DNA of 26,194 nucleotides from positions 1 to 26,194 of the forward strand of contig JANXNM010000539.1 in the NCBI GenBank assembly GCA_025354065.1, written 5' to 3'. Source of the DNA: Synechococcales cyanobacterium 340R_concoct_173_sub (lineage in GTDB: Bacteria; Cyanobacteriota; Cyanobacteriia; Leptolyngbyales; Leptolyngbyaceae). This document shows, in pieces, positions 1-7,281 of this stretch. Positions within the stretch are counted from its first letter, which is position 1, and the number at the start of each line of letters is the position of its first letter. The position numbers and the translations under genes are program-made. The notes beneath the pieces were generated by a model that had not been told where the DNA came from, searched no databases, and worked only from the letters and a program-made list of their open reading frames with translations.

Positions 1-63
1 GGCTTGCTGTTGACAGGTTTGATGAGTGTCGGTGAGGGTTTGTACCAGTGCGTCAAAGTTCAT
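1..63 (-). CDS. DUF1016 (YhcG-type) protein, N-terminal fragment
   Basis: Only the first 21 codons are inside the window; the gene runs off the left edge. It begins MNFDALVQTLTDTHQ and continues with a Gln-rich stretch. This resembles the start of the DUF1016 N-terminal domain, found in proteins with a C-terminal PDDEXK nuclease fold that often sit beside type I restriction genes. Its ATG overlaps the hsdS stop as ATGA, so it is probably translationally coupled and part of the same operon. The family call rests on a very short stretch and on context. The nuclease domain itself cannot be seen here. Confidence 0.5.
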   Translation of the reverse strand, partial: MNFDALVQTLTDTHQTCQQQA

Positions 64-1352
64 GATGGCGCTCCTTCGATGAGTCGAATTCGTCCGGTGA
101 GGAGTTCGTGCATCATGCCTTGTTTGAGTTGGCGGGCTTTGGTAAGTTTGGTGGCGATCGCCCCGATTTCTAGATCCATGTCGGAGAGAATGGTGGCGAT
201 CGCTTGCTGTTCGAGCTTTGACGGTTTTGAAAAAGCAATCTTTCTAAGATCGTCTAATGATATGCCCATTACTGTACTGCCACTTCCCATGTTGGCAATT
301 TTTGTCTCATGAAATTGAAACCAGTAATATAAAAACTTTGTCTCAATATCTCGCTTTGAGATGATTGCTTTGAGATCTTGATTAATGCTTACTTCCACAT
401 CAAAAACAACAGCTTTTCCAAGAGCCATGCGAGTGGAAGTTATAATTGTATTTCTTGGAATTAGATTTGAGGAGCTATTTGTTAATCCTTCTTGAGTAAT
501 GTACTCGGAAGTTTGCGTAGAACTGTGACACGCAAAATCCTTGACTGTCATCCAGGGAATATTGCCATTCCAGTAGTCCCCAACAGATCTACTAGGTGTT
601 CCGCCTCCGATTATACGTTCTGTAATATCACCAAGAGTTGTTTCTATCCAGCCATCTTGATGACTCAACAATTCCTGCATCGCCCCTTGTTTGATTTGGC
701 GTTTCTTGGCGAGGAGTTGCTCTAGGGATTCGATGAGGGCATCGGTGTCGCTGAGGGCGCGGGCGATTAGGTTTTGTTCTGCGATCGTAGGCAATATAAT
801 AGGGCATCTACCTAATACACCTTGGTCAATTGTAGTCATGCTTCCCGTCTTAGCATGAGCAATTAAGTATTTTCTTGCAATCGGTGAAATGCAAAATCGA
901 AATATATATAAGGGATTAACCTTTTGCTGATTAGGTCTTGCTCGAATAACATGGCTATCAAAGACAACATCTTCAGCAAGATTAGACAAATAGACATTAC
1001 AGTGAGCGATACCAGATGGAACAACTGATGAGCGCGTAAAAAATAAGTCTCCATTTTTAACTTTGAAGCGCTCTTTTTCACTGTCGTTAGCGTCAAACAA
1101 ATCTAACAACTCTAAGTCAATGGGTGTTCTCTTGTATAAATCTCCTACATTGATTAATTTCACACCACTTCCCTTACGAGACGGCTTATAGAAAACTCCG
1201 TTCTGCATTACATCGCTAGATACTGAGTTCAGATCAGAAATATCCCAGTCTTCAGGAATTACCCCAACCTCAGTCTGCTTATACCCCTTGGGAATTCGAG
1301 AGTTGAGATCTGAGATCTGAGAATTAGTTGTTAATGCTCGATCGCCTTTCAT
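60..1352 (-). CDS. hsdS: Type I restriction-modification specificity subunit HsdS
   Basis: HsdS chooses the DNA target of the HsdM methylase and HsdR translocase/nuclease. The 430-residue protein has the usual two-repeat layout: TRD1 at about 25-190, a helical conserved region at about 191-232, TRD2 at about 233-380, and a second helical region at about 381-422. The helical regions carry matching motifs, LSDTDALIESLEQLLAKKRQ and LSDMDLEIGAIATKLTKARQ. Each TRD opens with the usual phrase about an extended N-terminus (PEDWDISDL, DGWIETTLGDI). The start ATG overlaps the stop of a small-ORF remnant as ATGA, and its own stop overlaps the DUF1016 start the same way. This is a tight operon. Length is normal for a full, uncircularised HsdS, so specificity is probably bipartite. 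Confidence 0.93.
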   Translation of the reverse strand: MKGDRALTTNSQISDLNSRIPKGYKQTEVGVIPEDWDISDLNSVSSDVMQNGVFYKPSRKGSGVKLINVGDLYKRTPIDLELLDLFDANDSEKERFKVKNGDLFFTRSSVVPSGIAHCNVYLSNLAEDVVFDSHVIRARPNQQKVNPLYIFRFCISPIARKYLIAHAKTGSMTTIDQGVLGRCPIILPTIAEQNLIARALSDTDALIESLEQLLAKKRQIKQGAMQELLSHQDGWIETTLGDITERIIGGGTPSRSVGDYWNGNIPWMTVKDFACHSSTQTSEYITQEGLTNSSSNLIPRNTIITSTRMALGKAVVFDVEVSINQDLKAIISKRDIETKFLYYWFQFHETKIANMGSGSTVMGISLDDLRKIAFSKPSKLEQQAIATILSDMDLEIGAIATKLTKARQLKQGMMHELLTGRIRLIEGAPS

Positions 1353-1423
1353 AGTTCACCATCCAAACTTCGTGATAACTCCGCCTCAATTTCTTCAATA
1401 CTCGGCAAACTCCGATCGAGGGG
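1349..1423 (-). pseudogene. 3' remnant of the small ORF between hsdM and hsdS
   Basis: On the minus strand these 25 codons read PLDRSLPSIEEIEAEL followed by SRSLDGEL and a stop. They match the middle of the intact 40-residue ORF at 3511-3633 almost residue for residue. The stop TGA overlaps the hsdS ATG as ATGA. No start codon lies upstream in this frame before the sequence changes into the PIN gene, so this looks like the original 3' end of the small ORF, separated from its 5' end by an insertion of about 2.1 kb. The phrase may still be translated out of frame as the tail of the PIN ORF. Confidence 0.6.
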
Positions 1424-1425
1424 TG
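1359..1425. repeat. Direct repeat copy A flanking the toxin-antitoxin insert
   Basis: This stretch aligns without gaps to 3542-3608, about 67 bp with roughly five or six mismatches. The two copies lie 2,183 bp apart in the same orientation. Homology stops abruptly at 1425/3608, inside the PIN gene on this side. The copies bracket the higB-higA-PIN genes. Confidence 0.8.
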
Positions 1426-1625
1426 ATGTGAGCGAGACCATTAATAAAATTAGTCTGAGCATAACGACCCTTACGACGGAGTAATAAATGACAGGTTTCC
1501 GTCACCACACACCAAGTCGTAATCAGAGGCTCATCATATCGCTTAAGTGCCCGTGTCGCCCGTTGGTGAGAAGTATCACATTGATCCGCCAGAGCCAACC
1601 AAAAACCAGTATCAACGATGATCAT
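1395..1625 (-). pseudogene. PIN-domain (VapC-like) toxin, C-terminally truncated
   Basis: The protein starts MIIVDTGFWLALAD, the typical first strand of a PIN ribonuclease with its first catalytic Asp (D5). It also carries the second acidic site in VVTETCHLLL (E43). PIN toxins are usually about 125-145 residues; this one stops at 76. The last residues (HITPRSEFAEY) are read from the flanking direct repeat in another frame, so the gene is cut at the junction at 1425. The downstream acidic residues that complete the metal site are missing, so it is probably inactive as a nuclease. Its start overlaps the end of the HigA/ImmA gene by 14 bp, which suggests former translational coupling to an antitoxin located there. 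Confidence 0.75.
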
Positions 1626-2856
1626 ACTTAGACTCTAATGACTCAGCCAAATCAGATTTATAAGTAACGGACAAATCTTCCTCCACATCACAACAACCGA
1701 CTAAATCAACGTCCTCAAACTTCTCCAAATTACTCTTCTCCTTTCTAAGTAGAGGAACATGAGCCGCAACATCAATCCAATCCTGAAGATTATTCTTGAC
1801 TTGTACTAAATGCGTTCCAAATTTCGTATAAAGTACTTTTTCTTCCTTCCGCAACCGCCCAACAATAATACCTGGATGAATCATTACCTTCATCGCAAAA
1901 CTTTTAATATTCGCATCGGAAAAAGATGATCCCGTTTCTTCGATAAACCGATCGTAATCAGAAGGCGCTAGCAACCAATCACGAGCCATTTCATTCGCTT
2001 CTCGCTCCTTTTCATCAACATCTCCATCATCTAAATTATCTAAAATCAACCCTTCATGCTCCAGCACAATATGAGCAATTTCATGCATCAACGTAAACCA
2101 AAAATTATCAATTCGGTTATATCGCAAAGTAAGCGCAATCACAGGCCGACTCATATCATCATCAAGATGCAATGCAGCACCATCCAAATAAGTTTTAGAC
2201 AGATGAGGGACAATCACAAACCTCACCCCTAAACTCATTAAAAACTCTGGAACCCGCACCACATTCACAGGCTCCACACTCAATTTGACTAACTCTGGAA
2301 TCGCCCGAACCAATTTTTGCCGATCGTAAGTTCCTACATTCTGTTGCCGAGCCAAATTTTCGACCCTCTTCGCCCAAGCCAATTGAGCATTCACATTCGG
2401 TTCACGATGCTGAGAACATCGGAAATTTAGCGCTAATTTTGGTTGTTCATCCACTTGAGAAACATCAAAAAAAGTACAGATTTGTTGTTCCAGTTCATCC
2501 ACCGATTTCGTTTTAGTCAGCCAACCCAGCTTCCTCATTTCAGCGATCGGGGCCATATCATAAATCTTACTCTTACGGGCGATCGGTTCATCCTGATTCT
2601 GTTTCCGAGCAACAAAAAGCCGATAACTTGTTTCAAGATTGGTCCAAAACTCCGCAGAAGTCCCAAACGCAGCAGATAACTCTAACGCCGTTTCCGGTGT
2701 AATTTGTTTTGTACCCTTGATAATCTCATTGATAGTCTGGGACGGACGACCCATAATCTCAGCGAGATCTCTTTGAGTCCAGTTCCGCGCTTCCAACTCT
2801 TCGCCAATCACTCGTCCAGGTGGGAATACTCTAGCGGGCTGTAATTTCTGAGTCAT
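1612..2856 (-). CDS. higA: HigA-type XRE antitoxin fused to an ImmA/IrrE-like peptidase domain
   Basis: Residues about 10-85 form a HigA-type helix-turn-helix: GEELEARNWTQRDLAEIMG, then SQTINEIIKG. Residues about 200-335 form an ImmA/IrrE-like zinc peptidase with HEIAH (H258, E259, H262) and a likely third ligand E286 in EREANEMARDWL. The family role is to bind and neutralise the HigB toxin and repress the operon; the peptidase-like part may sense or process a partner. The gene follows higB by 23 bp with a strong GGAGGAAG ribosome site. At 414 residues it is longer than the roughly 360-380 I would expect. The extra, acidic C-terminus ends VTYKSDLAESLESKY and overlaps the PIN gene by 14 bp, as a VapB-like antitoxin would. 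That fusion is inference. Confidence 0.85.
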   Translation of the reverse strand: MTQKLQPARVFPPGRVIGEELEARNWTQRDLAEIMGRPSQTINEIIKGTKQITPETALELSAAFGTSAEFWTNLETSYRLFVARKQNQDEPIARKSKIYDMAPIAEMRKLGWLTKTKSVDELEQQICTFFDVSQVDEQPKLALNFRCSQHREPNVNAQLAWAKRVENLARQQNVGTYDRQKLVRAIPELVKLSVEPVNVVRVPEFLMSLGVRFVIVPHLSKTYLDGAALHLDDDMSRPVIALTLRYNRIDNFWFTLMHEIAHIVLEHEGLILDNLDDGDVDEKEREANEMARDWLLAPSDYDRFIEETGSSFSDANIKSFAMKVMIHPGIIVGRLRKEEKVLYTKFGTHLVQVKNNLQDWIDVAAHVPLLRKEKSNLEKFEDVDLVGCCDVEEDLSVTYKSDLAESLESKYDHR

Positions 2857-2879
2857 ACCTCTTCTTCCTCCCGTTTCAT

Positions 2880-3176
2880 TCAGTGATAATCTGTAATCTC
2901 AATAACAAGCAAAAGCCTGCCCTGCTCATCCTCAGTAATTTCCAATATTAAACGCCATTGACCATTTAGCCGCATAGAGGATTGACCCGCCCGATCGCCC
3001 TTCAGCTTTTCCAATCTGCGACTCTTAAGTTGCCGGAGATCCCGCTCGTCGATCGCCGCATCAATGCTCGCCATCAAACTAAAGAATGCATCCACTACAG
3101 CAGGTTCATATTTATTAGCTCCTTTCTCTTCCTCATAGAGAGATTTGAGATGTTTAGACGCGAATTCCCAACGCAT
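2880..3176 (-). CDS. higB: HigB/RelE-family toxin
   Basis: This 98-residue protein fits the RelE/HigB ribosome-dependent mRNA interferase fold. The characteristic middle LEKLKGDRAGQSSMRLNGQW and the closing VIEITDYH are the usual HigB (GraT-like) signatures. The toxin-first order, with higA 23 bp downstream, is the normal higBA arrangement. The start is supported by an AGGAGGA ribosome site 5 bp before ATG. It has no truncation or frameshift, so the HigB-HigA pair looks complete. The N-terminus (MRWEFASKHLKSLYEEEKGA) is a little longer than in the shortest HigB proteins. The target and activity cannot be read from sequence. Confidence 0.85.
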   Translation of the reverse strand: MRWEFASKHLKSLYEEEKGANKYEPAVVDAFFSLMASIDAAIDERDLRQLKSRRLEKLKGDRAGQSSMRLNGQWRLILEITEDEQGRLLLVIEITDYH

Positions 3177-3510
3177 TAAATCCTCCTGTCTGTAGTGACC
3201 ATTCTTGTCGGGGTGAGACGACTAAGATTGATCAAATTCTACAGCAAGTAATTCGGTCTTGGGGTGAATCACTGAATCTAACTGTAAACAAATCCAGCAT
3301 CTTTGTCCATACAGACAAATTAGGTTTAGCTAGAACAGAATAGCTTTTCACTAGACCTATGCTATCCGTAGCGTCTTATAATTTTCATCCAACAAACTGA
3401 CTCTAAATAAGTATTGTAAAGAATTGTTAAGCAAAGGTTTCTGACTTGCTATCAACGATCGAGGCTAGACTTCAAGCCCAAACATCTCCTATTAAAGAAA
3501 TCGATTTTTT
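3177..3510. other. Intergenic stretch upstream of higB
   Basis: About 330 bp with no convincing gene. It must hold the higBA promoter, reading leftward, but no clear -35/-10 pair stands out. A short open frame on the plus strand (about 3224-3343) has no start codon and no recognisable family. The right part is AT-rich with a run of eight T at about 3505-3512. Confidence 0.4.
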
Positions 3511-3633
3511 TTAACATAACGAAGAATCGTCCATACGATCGCCCTCCAAACTCCGTGACAACTCCGCCTCAATTTCCTCAATACTCGGCAAACTACGATC
3601 GAGGGGTTGGGTAAAATCCTTTGATTCCGTCAT
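3511..3633 (-). CDS. Small 40-residue ORF coupled to hsdM
   Basis: The start ATG overlaps the hsdM stop as ATGA. The peptide begins MTESKDFTQ, continues with SLPSIEEIEAELSRSLEGD and ends DDSSLC. It is acidic, predicted helical, and matches no family I recognise. The same middle segment recurs just upstream of hsdS at 1349-1423, where it ends GEL and overlaps the hsdS ATG. The undisturbed gene was therefore probably about 33 residues and sat between hsdM and hsdS with ATGA overlaps on both sides. The present C-terminus (DRMDDSSLC) would then be new sequence created by the insertion. It could be a coupling peptide or a small partner of the methylase; function is unknown. Confidence 0.6.
   Translation of the reverse strand: MTESKDFTQPLDRSLPSIEEIEAELSRSLEGDRMDDSSLC
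3542..3608. repeat. Direct repeat copy B flanking the toxin-antitoxin insert
   Basis: This is the second copy of the roughly 67-bp imperfect repeat seen at 1359-1425, in the same orientation. It lies inside the small ORF after hsdM. The few mismatches are mostly transitions, several at third codon positions, so the duplication is not fresh. Confidence 0.8.
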
Positions 3634-6065
3634 AGCGCAAACCCCATCTTCGCCAAATGCTCCGCCACTCTCTCTTCTAACTCTACAACCTGCTTTGTCA
3701 CCTCTGGCAACGCCACCGCATACCGTAACGCCAACACCTTCACCCGTTGCGCCAACCCCTGACTCAAGCGCTCCATCTCCCCCGCGATCGTCCCCTCAAG
3801 CCGCGCCATCCACTTATCATCTACCACCAACGCCTTAACCTCCGCCTCACTCAAATCAGAATACTGACCATAAGCCAACCGATCGATCGCCTCCTCAGCC
3901 TCCTTGATCACCTTCTTCAAACCCGCAGATTGATCCAACAATTTCAACCAAAGCTTCAGCACCTTCTCTTCATCCTTCGCCGCAGATTCCCCTTTAATGT
4001 CCTTCAGCCGCGCCTTCACATTCGCCCCATTCACCTTCTCCAACTCCCCAAATGCACCATCCTCACCCCCATGCTCCTCCTCCAACTCCGTCATCTGCGC
4101 GAGCGCCCCCTCCAGTTCCGCCTGTTGAATAGCGAGCGCCCCCTGCTCCTCCGCAAAATATCGCGCCACAATCAAATCCTTCGGCACCAAATCACAAGCC
4201 CACCCCTTATCCACTTCCTTGCCCTTCTTGTTCACCTCAGTAATCCGCTCAGTCTCCGCCCTCCAACCATTCGCCGCAATTAGGTAGCAGTCATCTTGCA
4301 TCACCTCAGCCCAGTAATCCATCAAATGCTGATACACGTCATAGCGATCGACCAAATCCTTCCCCACATAATGCTCTAGCAAATCCTCCGACAGCTTGCC
4401 AATCACCTCCTTCGGATGACAACCCGCCGCTAACTTCTTCAGCAGCAACTCACTCCTCGATCGCCAATCCTCAAACAGTCTCGCCATATCCTGCGAAAAC
4501 GCCACAAACTCCGCATGTGCCAAAATCGTCGCCTTAATCGCCTCCTGTTCTACCTGCAAATCCACATATCCCCGACGGTTTAGCTTAAATAACGCATCCT
4601 TCAACTGCGGACACACCGCCCAATAGCGCCCCAAGGCATCCACATCCGCCACCGGAATCCCACCCTGCAAATGCCCCGCAATATCCTGAATATCCTCCGC
4701 CTGTTGCCCATCGACATAGCGCGGAATATTCAAATTAAACTCATTTCGCTCAATCTCCTCCAACCCTACCACTCGGGAATATCCCACCCTCTCAAACTGA
4801 TTCGTAAACACATCCACAATCTGGTGAATATCCCGATCGCGCAATCGATTCTTATTCCCATCTTTCATGAATCCCGCACTAGCATCAATCATGAAAATGC
4901 CTTCACGCAGATCTGCATTCTCTTTATCAAGCACCACAATGCAAGCCGGAATCCCCGTCCCATAAAACAAATTCGCAGGTAAACCAATAATCCCCTGGAT
5001 ATAGCCGCGTTTAATCAAATTCTTCCGAATCTCCGCCTCCGCATTCCCCCGAAACAATACGCCATGCGGCAAAATACAGGCTCCCTTCCCCGTGCTTTTC
5101 AGCGATCGGATAATGTGCAACAAATACGCATAATCTCCCTGCTTATCGGGCGGTGTGCCATACGGTGTAAAGCGATCATGCGGATCATGCGCGATCGAAA
5201 CACCATTCACCCAACGCTTATCACTAAACGGCGGATTCGCCACCACATAATCAAACGTCTTTAGCATTCCCTCAGCCGTCAAAAACAAAGGATTCGCCAA
5301 CGTATTCCCCTGCTGTACCTCCGCCTGGGGATTATTGTGCAAAATCATATTCATCCGTGCCAACCCCGAAGTCGTCGCATCCTTCTCCTGGCCATACAAC
5401 GAAACCTGAGTCGTCGCCTCATCTGCCAATTTCAACAACAACGAACCCGATCCACAAGTCGGGTCATACACCGTTGTACTCCCACTCGTTCGGGCCTCAC
5501 GAATCCCCAAAATCTTCGCCATAATGCGACTTACTTCCGCAGGCGTATAAAACTGGCCCTTACTTTTACCGCTCTCCGTCGCAAAATGTCGCATCAAATA
5601 TTCATAGGCATCGCCCAGAATGTCATCCCCATCAGCGCGGTTCTTACTAAAATCTAATTCCTTCCGTTCAAAAATCCCAATCAAATTCGTCAGCCGCTCA
5701 ACTAGCTCCTTCCCGCTGCCCAACTTATTGACATCGTTAAAATCCGGCACATCCGACAGCTTATTAGCGATCGCAAGTGGCGCAATAATTTTCTTATTAA
5801 TATCATCCCCGATCGAATCCGTTCCCTTAAGCTTCACCATATCGGCAAAACTCGCCCCCACCGGAATCTTAATCGGCGCATAGGGCTGACCTGCATATTT
5901 ATCACTGACATACTTCACGAACAACATCACCAATACATAATCCTTATATTGGCTCGCATCCATCCCACCACGCAATTCATCGCAGCTTGCCCAGAGGGAT
6001 CGATAGAGTTCGGACTTTTTCAATGCCACAGGTTCAACAGGTAAGGGAATCACATTATCCGTCAA
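3630..6065 (-). CDS. hsdM: Type I restriction-modification methyltransferase subunit HsdM
   Basis: HsdM is the N6-adenine methylase of type I restriction systems and acts as M2S with HsdS. The N-terminal helical domain spans about 14-160 (KKSELYRSLWASCDELRGGM). The methylase core follows with GQFYTP at 170-175, the SAM-binding motif DPTCGSGSLL at 201-210 and the catalytic NPPF at 277-280. The 811-residue length exceeds a classical HsdM of about 500; the extra part, about 545-811, is charged and largely helical, as in the long-HsdM subgroup. The only in-frame start upstream is TTG at 6065, after a stop 24 bp earlier, with no clear ribosome site. It is the first gene of the operon, and no hsdR is visible in this window. 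Confidence 0.95.
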   Translation of the reverse strand: MTDNVIPLPVEPVALKKSELYRSLWASCDELRGGMDASQYKDYVLVMLFVKYVSDKYAGQPYAPIKIPVGASFADMVKLKGTDSIGDDINKKIIAPLAIANKLSDVPDFNDVNKLGSGKELVERLTNLIGIFERKELDFSKNRADGDDILGDAYEYLMRHFATESGKSKGQFYTPAEVSRIMAKILGIREARTSGSTTVYDPTCGSGSLLLKLADEATTQVSLYGQEKDATTSGLARMNMILHNNPQAEVQQGNTLANPLFLTAEGMLKTFDYVVANPPFSDKRWVNGVSIAHDPHDRFTPYGTPPDKQGDYAYLLHIIRSLKSTGKGACILPHGVLFRGNAEAEIRKNLIKRGYIQGIIGLPANLFYGTGIPACIVVLDKENADLREGIFMIDASAGFMKDGNKNRLRDRDIHQIVDVFTNQFERVGYSRVVGLEEIERNEFNLNIPRYVDGQQAEDIQDIAGHLQGGIPVADVDALGRYWAVCPQLKDALFKLNRRGYVDLQVEQEAIKATILAHAEFVAFSQDMARLFEDWRSRSELLLKKLAAGCHPKEVIGKLSEDLLEHYVGKDLVDRYDVYQHLMDYWAEVMQDDCYLIAANGWRAETERITEVNKKGKEVDKGWACDLVPKDLIVARYFAEEQGALAIQQAELEGALAQMTELEEEHGGEDGAFGELEKVNGANVKARLKDIKGESAAKDEEKVLKLWLKLLDQSAGLKKVIKEAEEAIDRLAYGQYSDLSEAEVKALVVDDKWMARLEGTIAGEMERLSQGLAQRVKVLALRYAVALPEVTKQVVELEERVAEHLAKMGFAL

Positions 6066-6209
6066 AAACGGAGCCGGATATTCCCCGTCTTATACGAAAT
6101 ACGATCGACAGAAAATTCCATGACTTAGAAACGTCCAAGACACAATACAAAGTCCCGATCGATACAAAAATCAAGAACGTTCACTAACTTGACATTTTCA
6201 GTTCTAATA

Positions 6210-6280
6210 AGCGGGTGGGGGGAATCGAACCCCCATCATTAGCTTGGAAGGCTAGGGTTTTACCACTAAACTACACCCGC
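6210..6280 (-). tRNA. tRNA-Gly (anticodon UCC)
   Basis: On the minus strand a cloverleaf can be drawn. The acceptor stem is GCGGGTG/CACCCGC with discriminator T. The D arm contains TTTAGTGGTAAAA. The anticodon loop CTTCCAA has TCC in the middle, and the anticodon stem has one mismatched outer pair. The T arm is GGGGG-TTCGATT-CCCCC. CCA is not encoded. It lies about 145 bp upstream of hsdM on the same strand, at the edge of the restriction island. Confidence 0.93.
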
Positions 6281-6357
6281 GCTTTTGCACATCACTAAAC
6301 ATAGCACAACCGATGTCGTGATGAAATACCTGAACTCAGAAGTTTTCTAAAAATACT

Positions 6358-7248
6358 CTAGAGCCGCAGTTCGATCGTTGTCTCCCAATCTGTATCAGGT
6401 TTTTTAATCGCATCATTATCAATTAGGATATCTGCTACTGAAATTTTGCCCAACTGTTCCTCAATAAATCCCAATAAGGCATCTTGTTCTCGCCCACTCA
6501 GCTTTGGCTGTAATTCTTTGACATCAAACGACTGAATATCCTTATTTTCGAGGACCACAAAACCAACTTTGACCCGAATCACCTCTCCCGACTTCAAAGC
6601 AAAGGTTGCAGGGAAAGGAACAGTCGTGGGGAAATTTAGTTTGAGTTTCGCTGTACCCTTTCCACCGATTTCACCGGGAGTCGATCGTAAAATTGGTGTC
6701 TCTAAACTAATTGTTAAATTACTCCCCCCAACGCCTGAGCCAGGATTACCTAAAGGATCATCTGATTTAATAGGAAGATCAGTTTTTTTGGGCGACGAAT
6801 TCTGATTTTCTTTAGTTGGGTCTCTCTTTGGTACAGATGCCACGGACGGGGTATTTTTTTTAGTTGGTACAATCGATCGGTCTGGCTTTGGCTCAGGTTT
6901 GAGGATAATCGCACGCTTCTCCGTTTTAATTTCTGGCTGCACGATCGGTTCCGATTTAATCTCAAACTCAGGCTGAACCTGGGATTTTAGATCGGGTTTT
7001 GCTTCAGACTTTGCTTCAGGTTTCAACGCAGCGGCTTGAACGATCGGCGCATCCACACTCTCAGATCCAGCAGGCTCGACCAACTCCACCGCGATCGCAC
7101 CCGCATCTGGTTCCACCACTGCAATCGTTGCCCAACGTTTTATCCCAACGATCAAAAGCGCATGGAAAAGGAACGACACCGCCGCGATCGCCAGCCAGAA
7201 CTGCACTGACTCACGTTTTCTCTCTCTTAATGCTCCCGACCCCGCCAT
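6358..7248 (-). CDS. TonB-like envelope protein with proline/lysine-rich linker
   Basis: This 296-residue protein has one membrane segment near the N-terminus (FWLAIAAVSFLFHALLIVG, about 22-40). A long low-complexity linker rich in Pro, Lys, Glu and Ser follows to about residue 165, then a compact C-terminal domain of about 110 residues (FALKSGEVIRVKVGFVVLEN onward). That layout is the TonB/TolA type: anchored in the inner membrane, spanning the periplasm, and contacting an envelope partner. I cannot confirm a canonical TonB C-terminal motif, so the assignment is by architecture. It starts 33 bp after the cyaC stop on the same strand and may be co-transcribed with it. Confidence 0.6.
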   Translation of the reverse strand: MAGSGALRERKRESVQFWLAIAAVSFLFHALLIVGIKRWATIAVVEPDAGAIAVELVEPAGSESVDAPIVQAAALKPEAKSEAKPDLKSQVQPEFEIKSEPIVQPEIKTEKRAIILKPEPKPDRSIVPTKKNTPSVASVPKRDPTKENQNSSPKKTDLPIKSDDPLGNPGSGVGGSNLTISLETPILRSTPGEIGGKGTAKLKLNFPTTVPFPATFALKSGEVIRVKVGFVVLENKDIQSFDVKELQPKLSGREQDALLGFIEEQLGKISVADILIDNDAIKKPDTDWETTIELRL

Positions 7249-7281
7249 AATCTAAAAACCAATGAAGACCTCGCCCTCATT

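Noticed and set aside
3224..3343. Short plus-strand open frame containing IDQILQQVIRSWGESLNL
   Set aside because: It has no start codon, no ribosome site and no family I recognise; probably chance.
3747..4283. 178-residue open frame on the plus strand
   Set aside because: It is antisense to hsdM, Leu/Arg-rich and without domains; a shadow of hsdM codon usage.
6210..6280. tRNA-Gly as an attachment site with a duplicated 3' end
   Set aside because: I saw no second copy of the tRNA 3' segment and no integrase in the window, so att boundaries cannot be supported.
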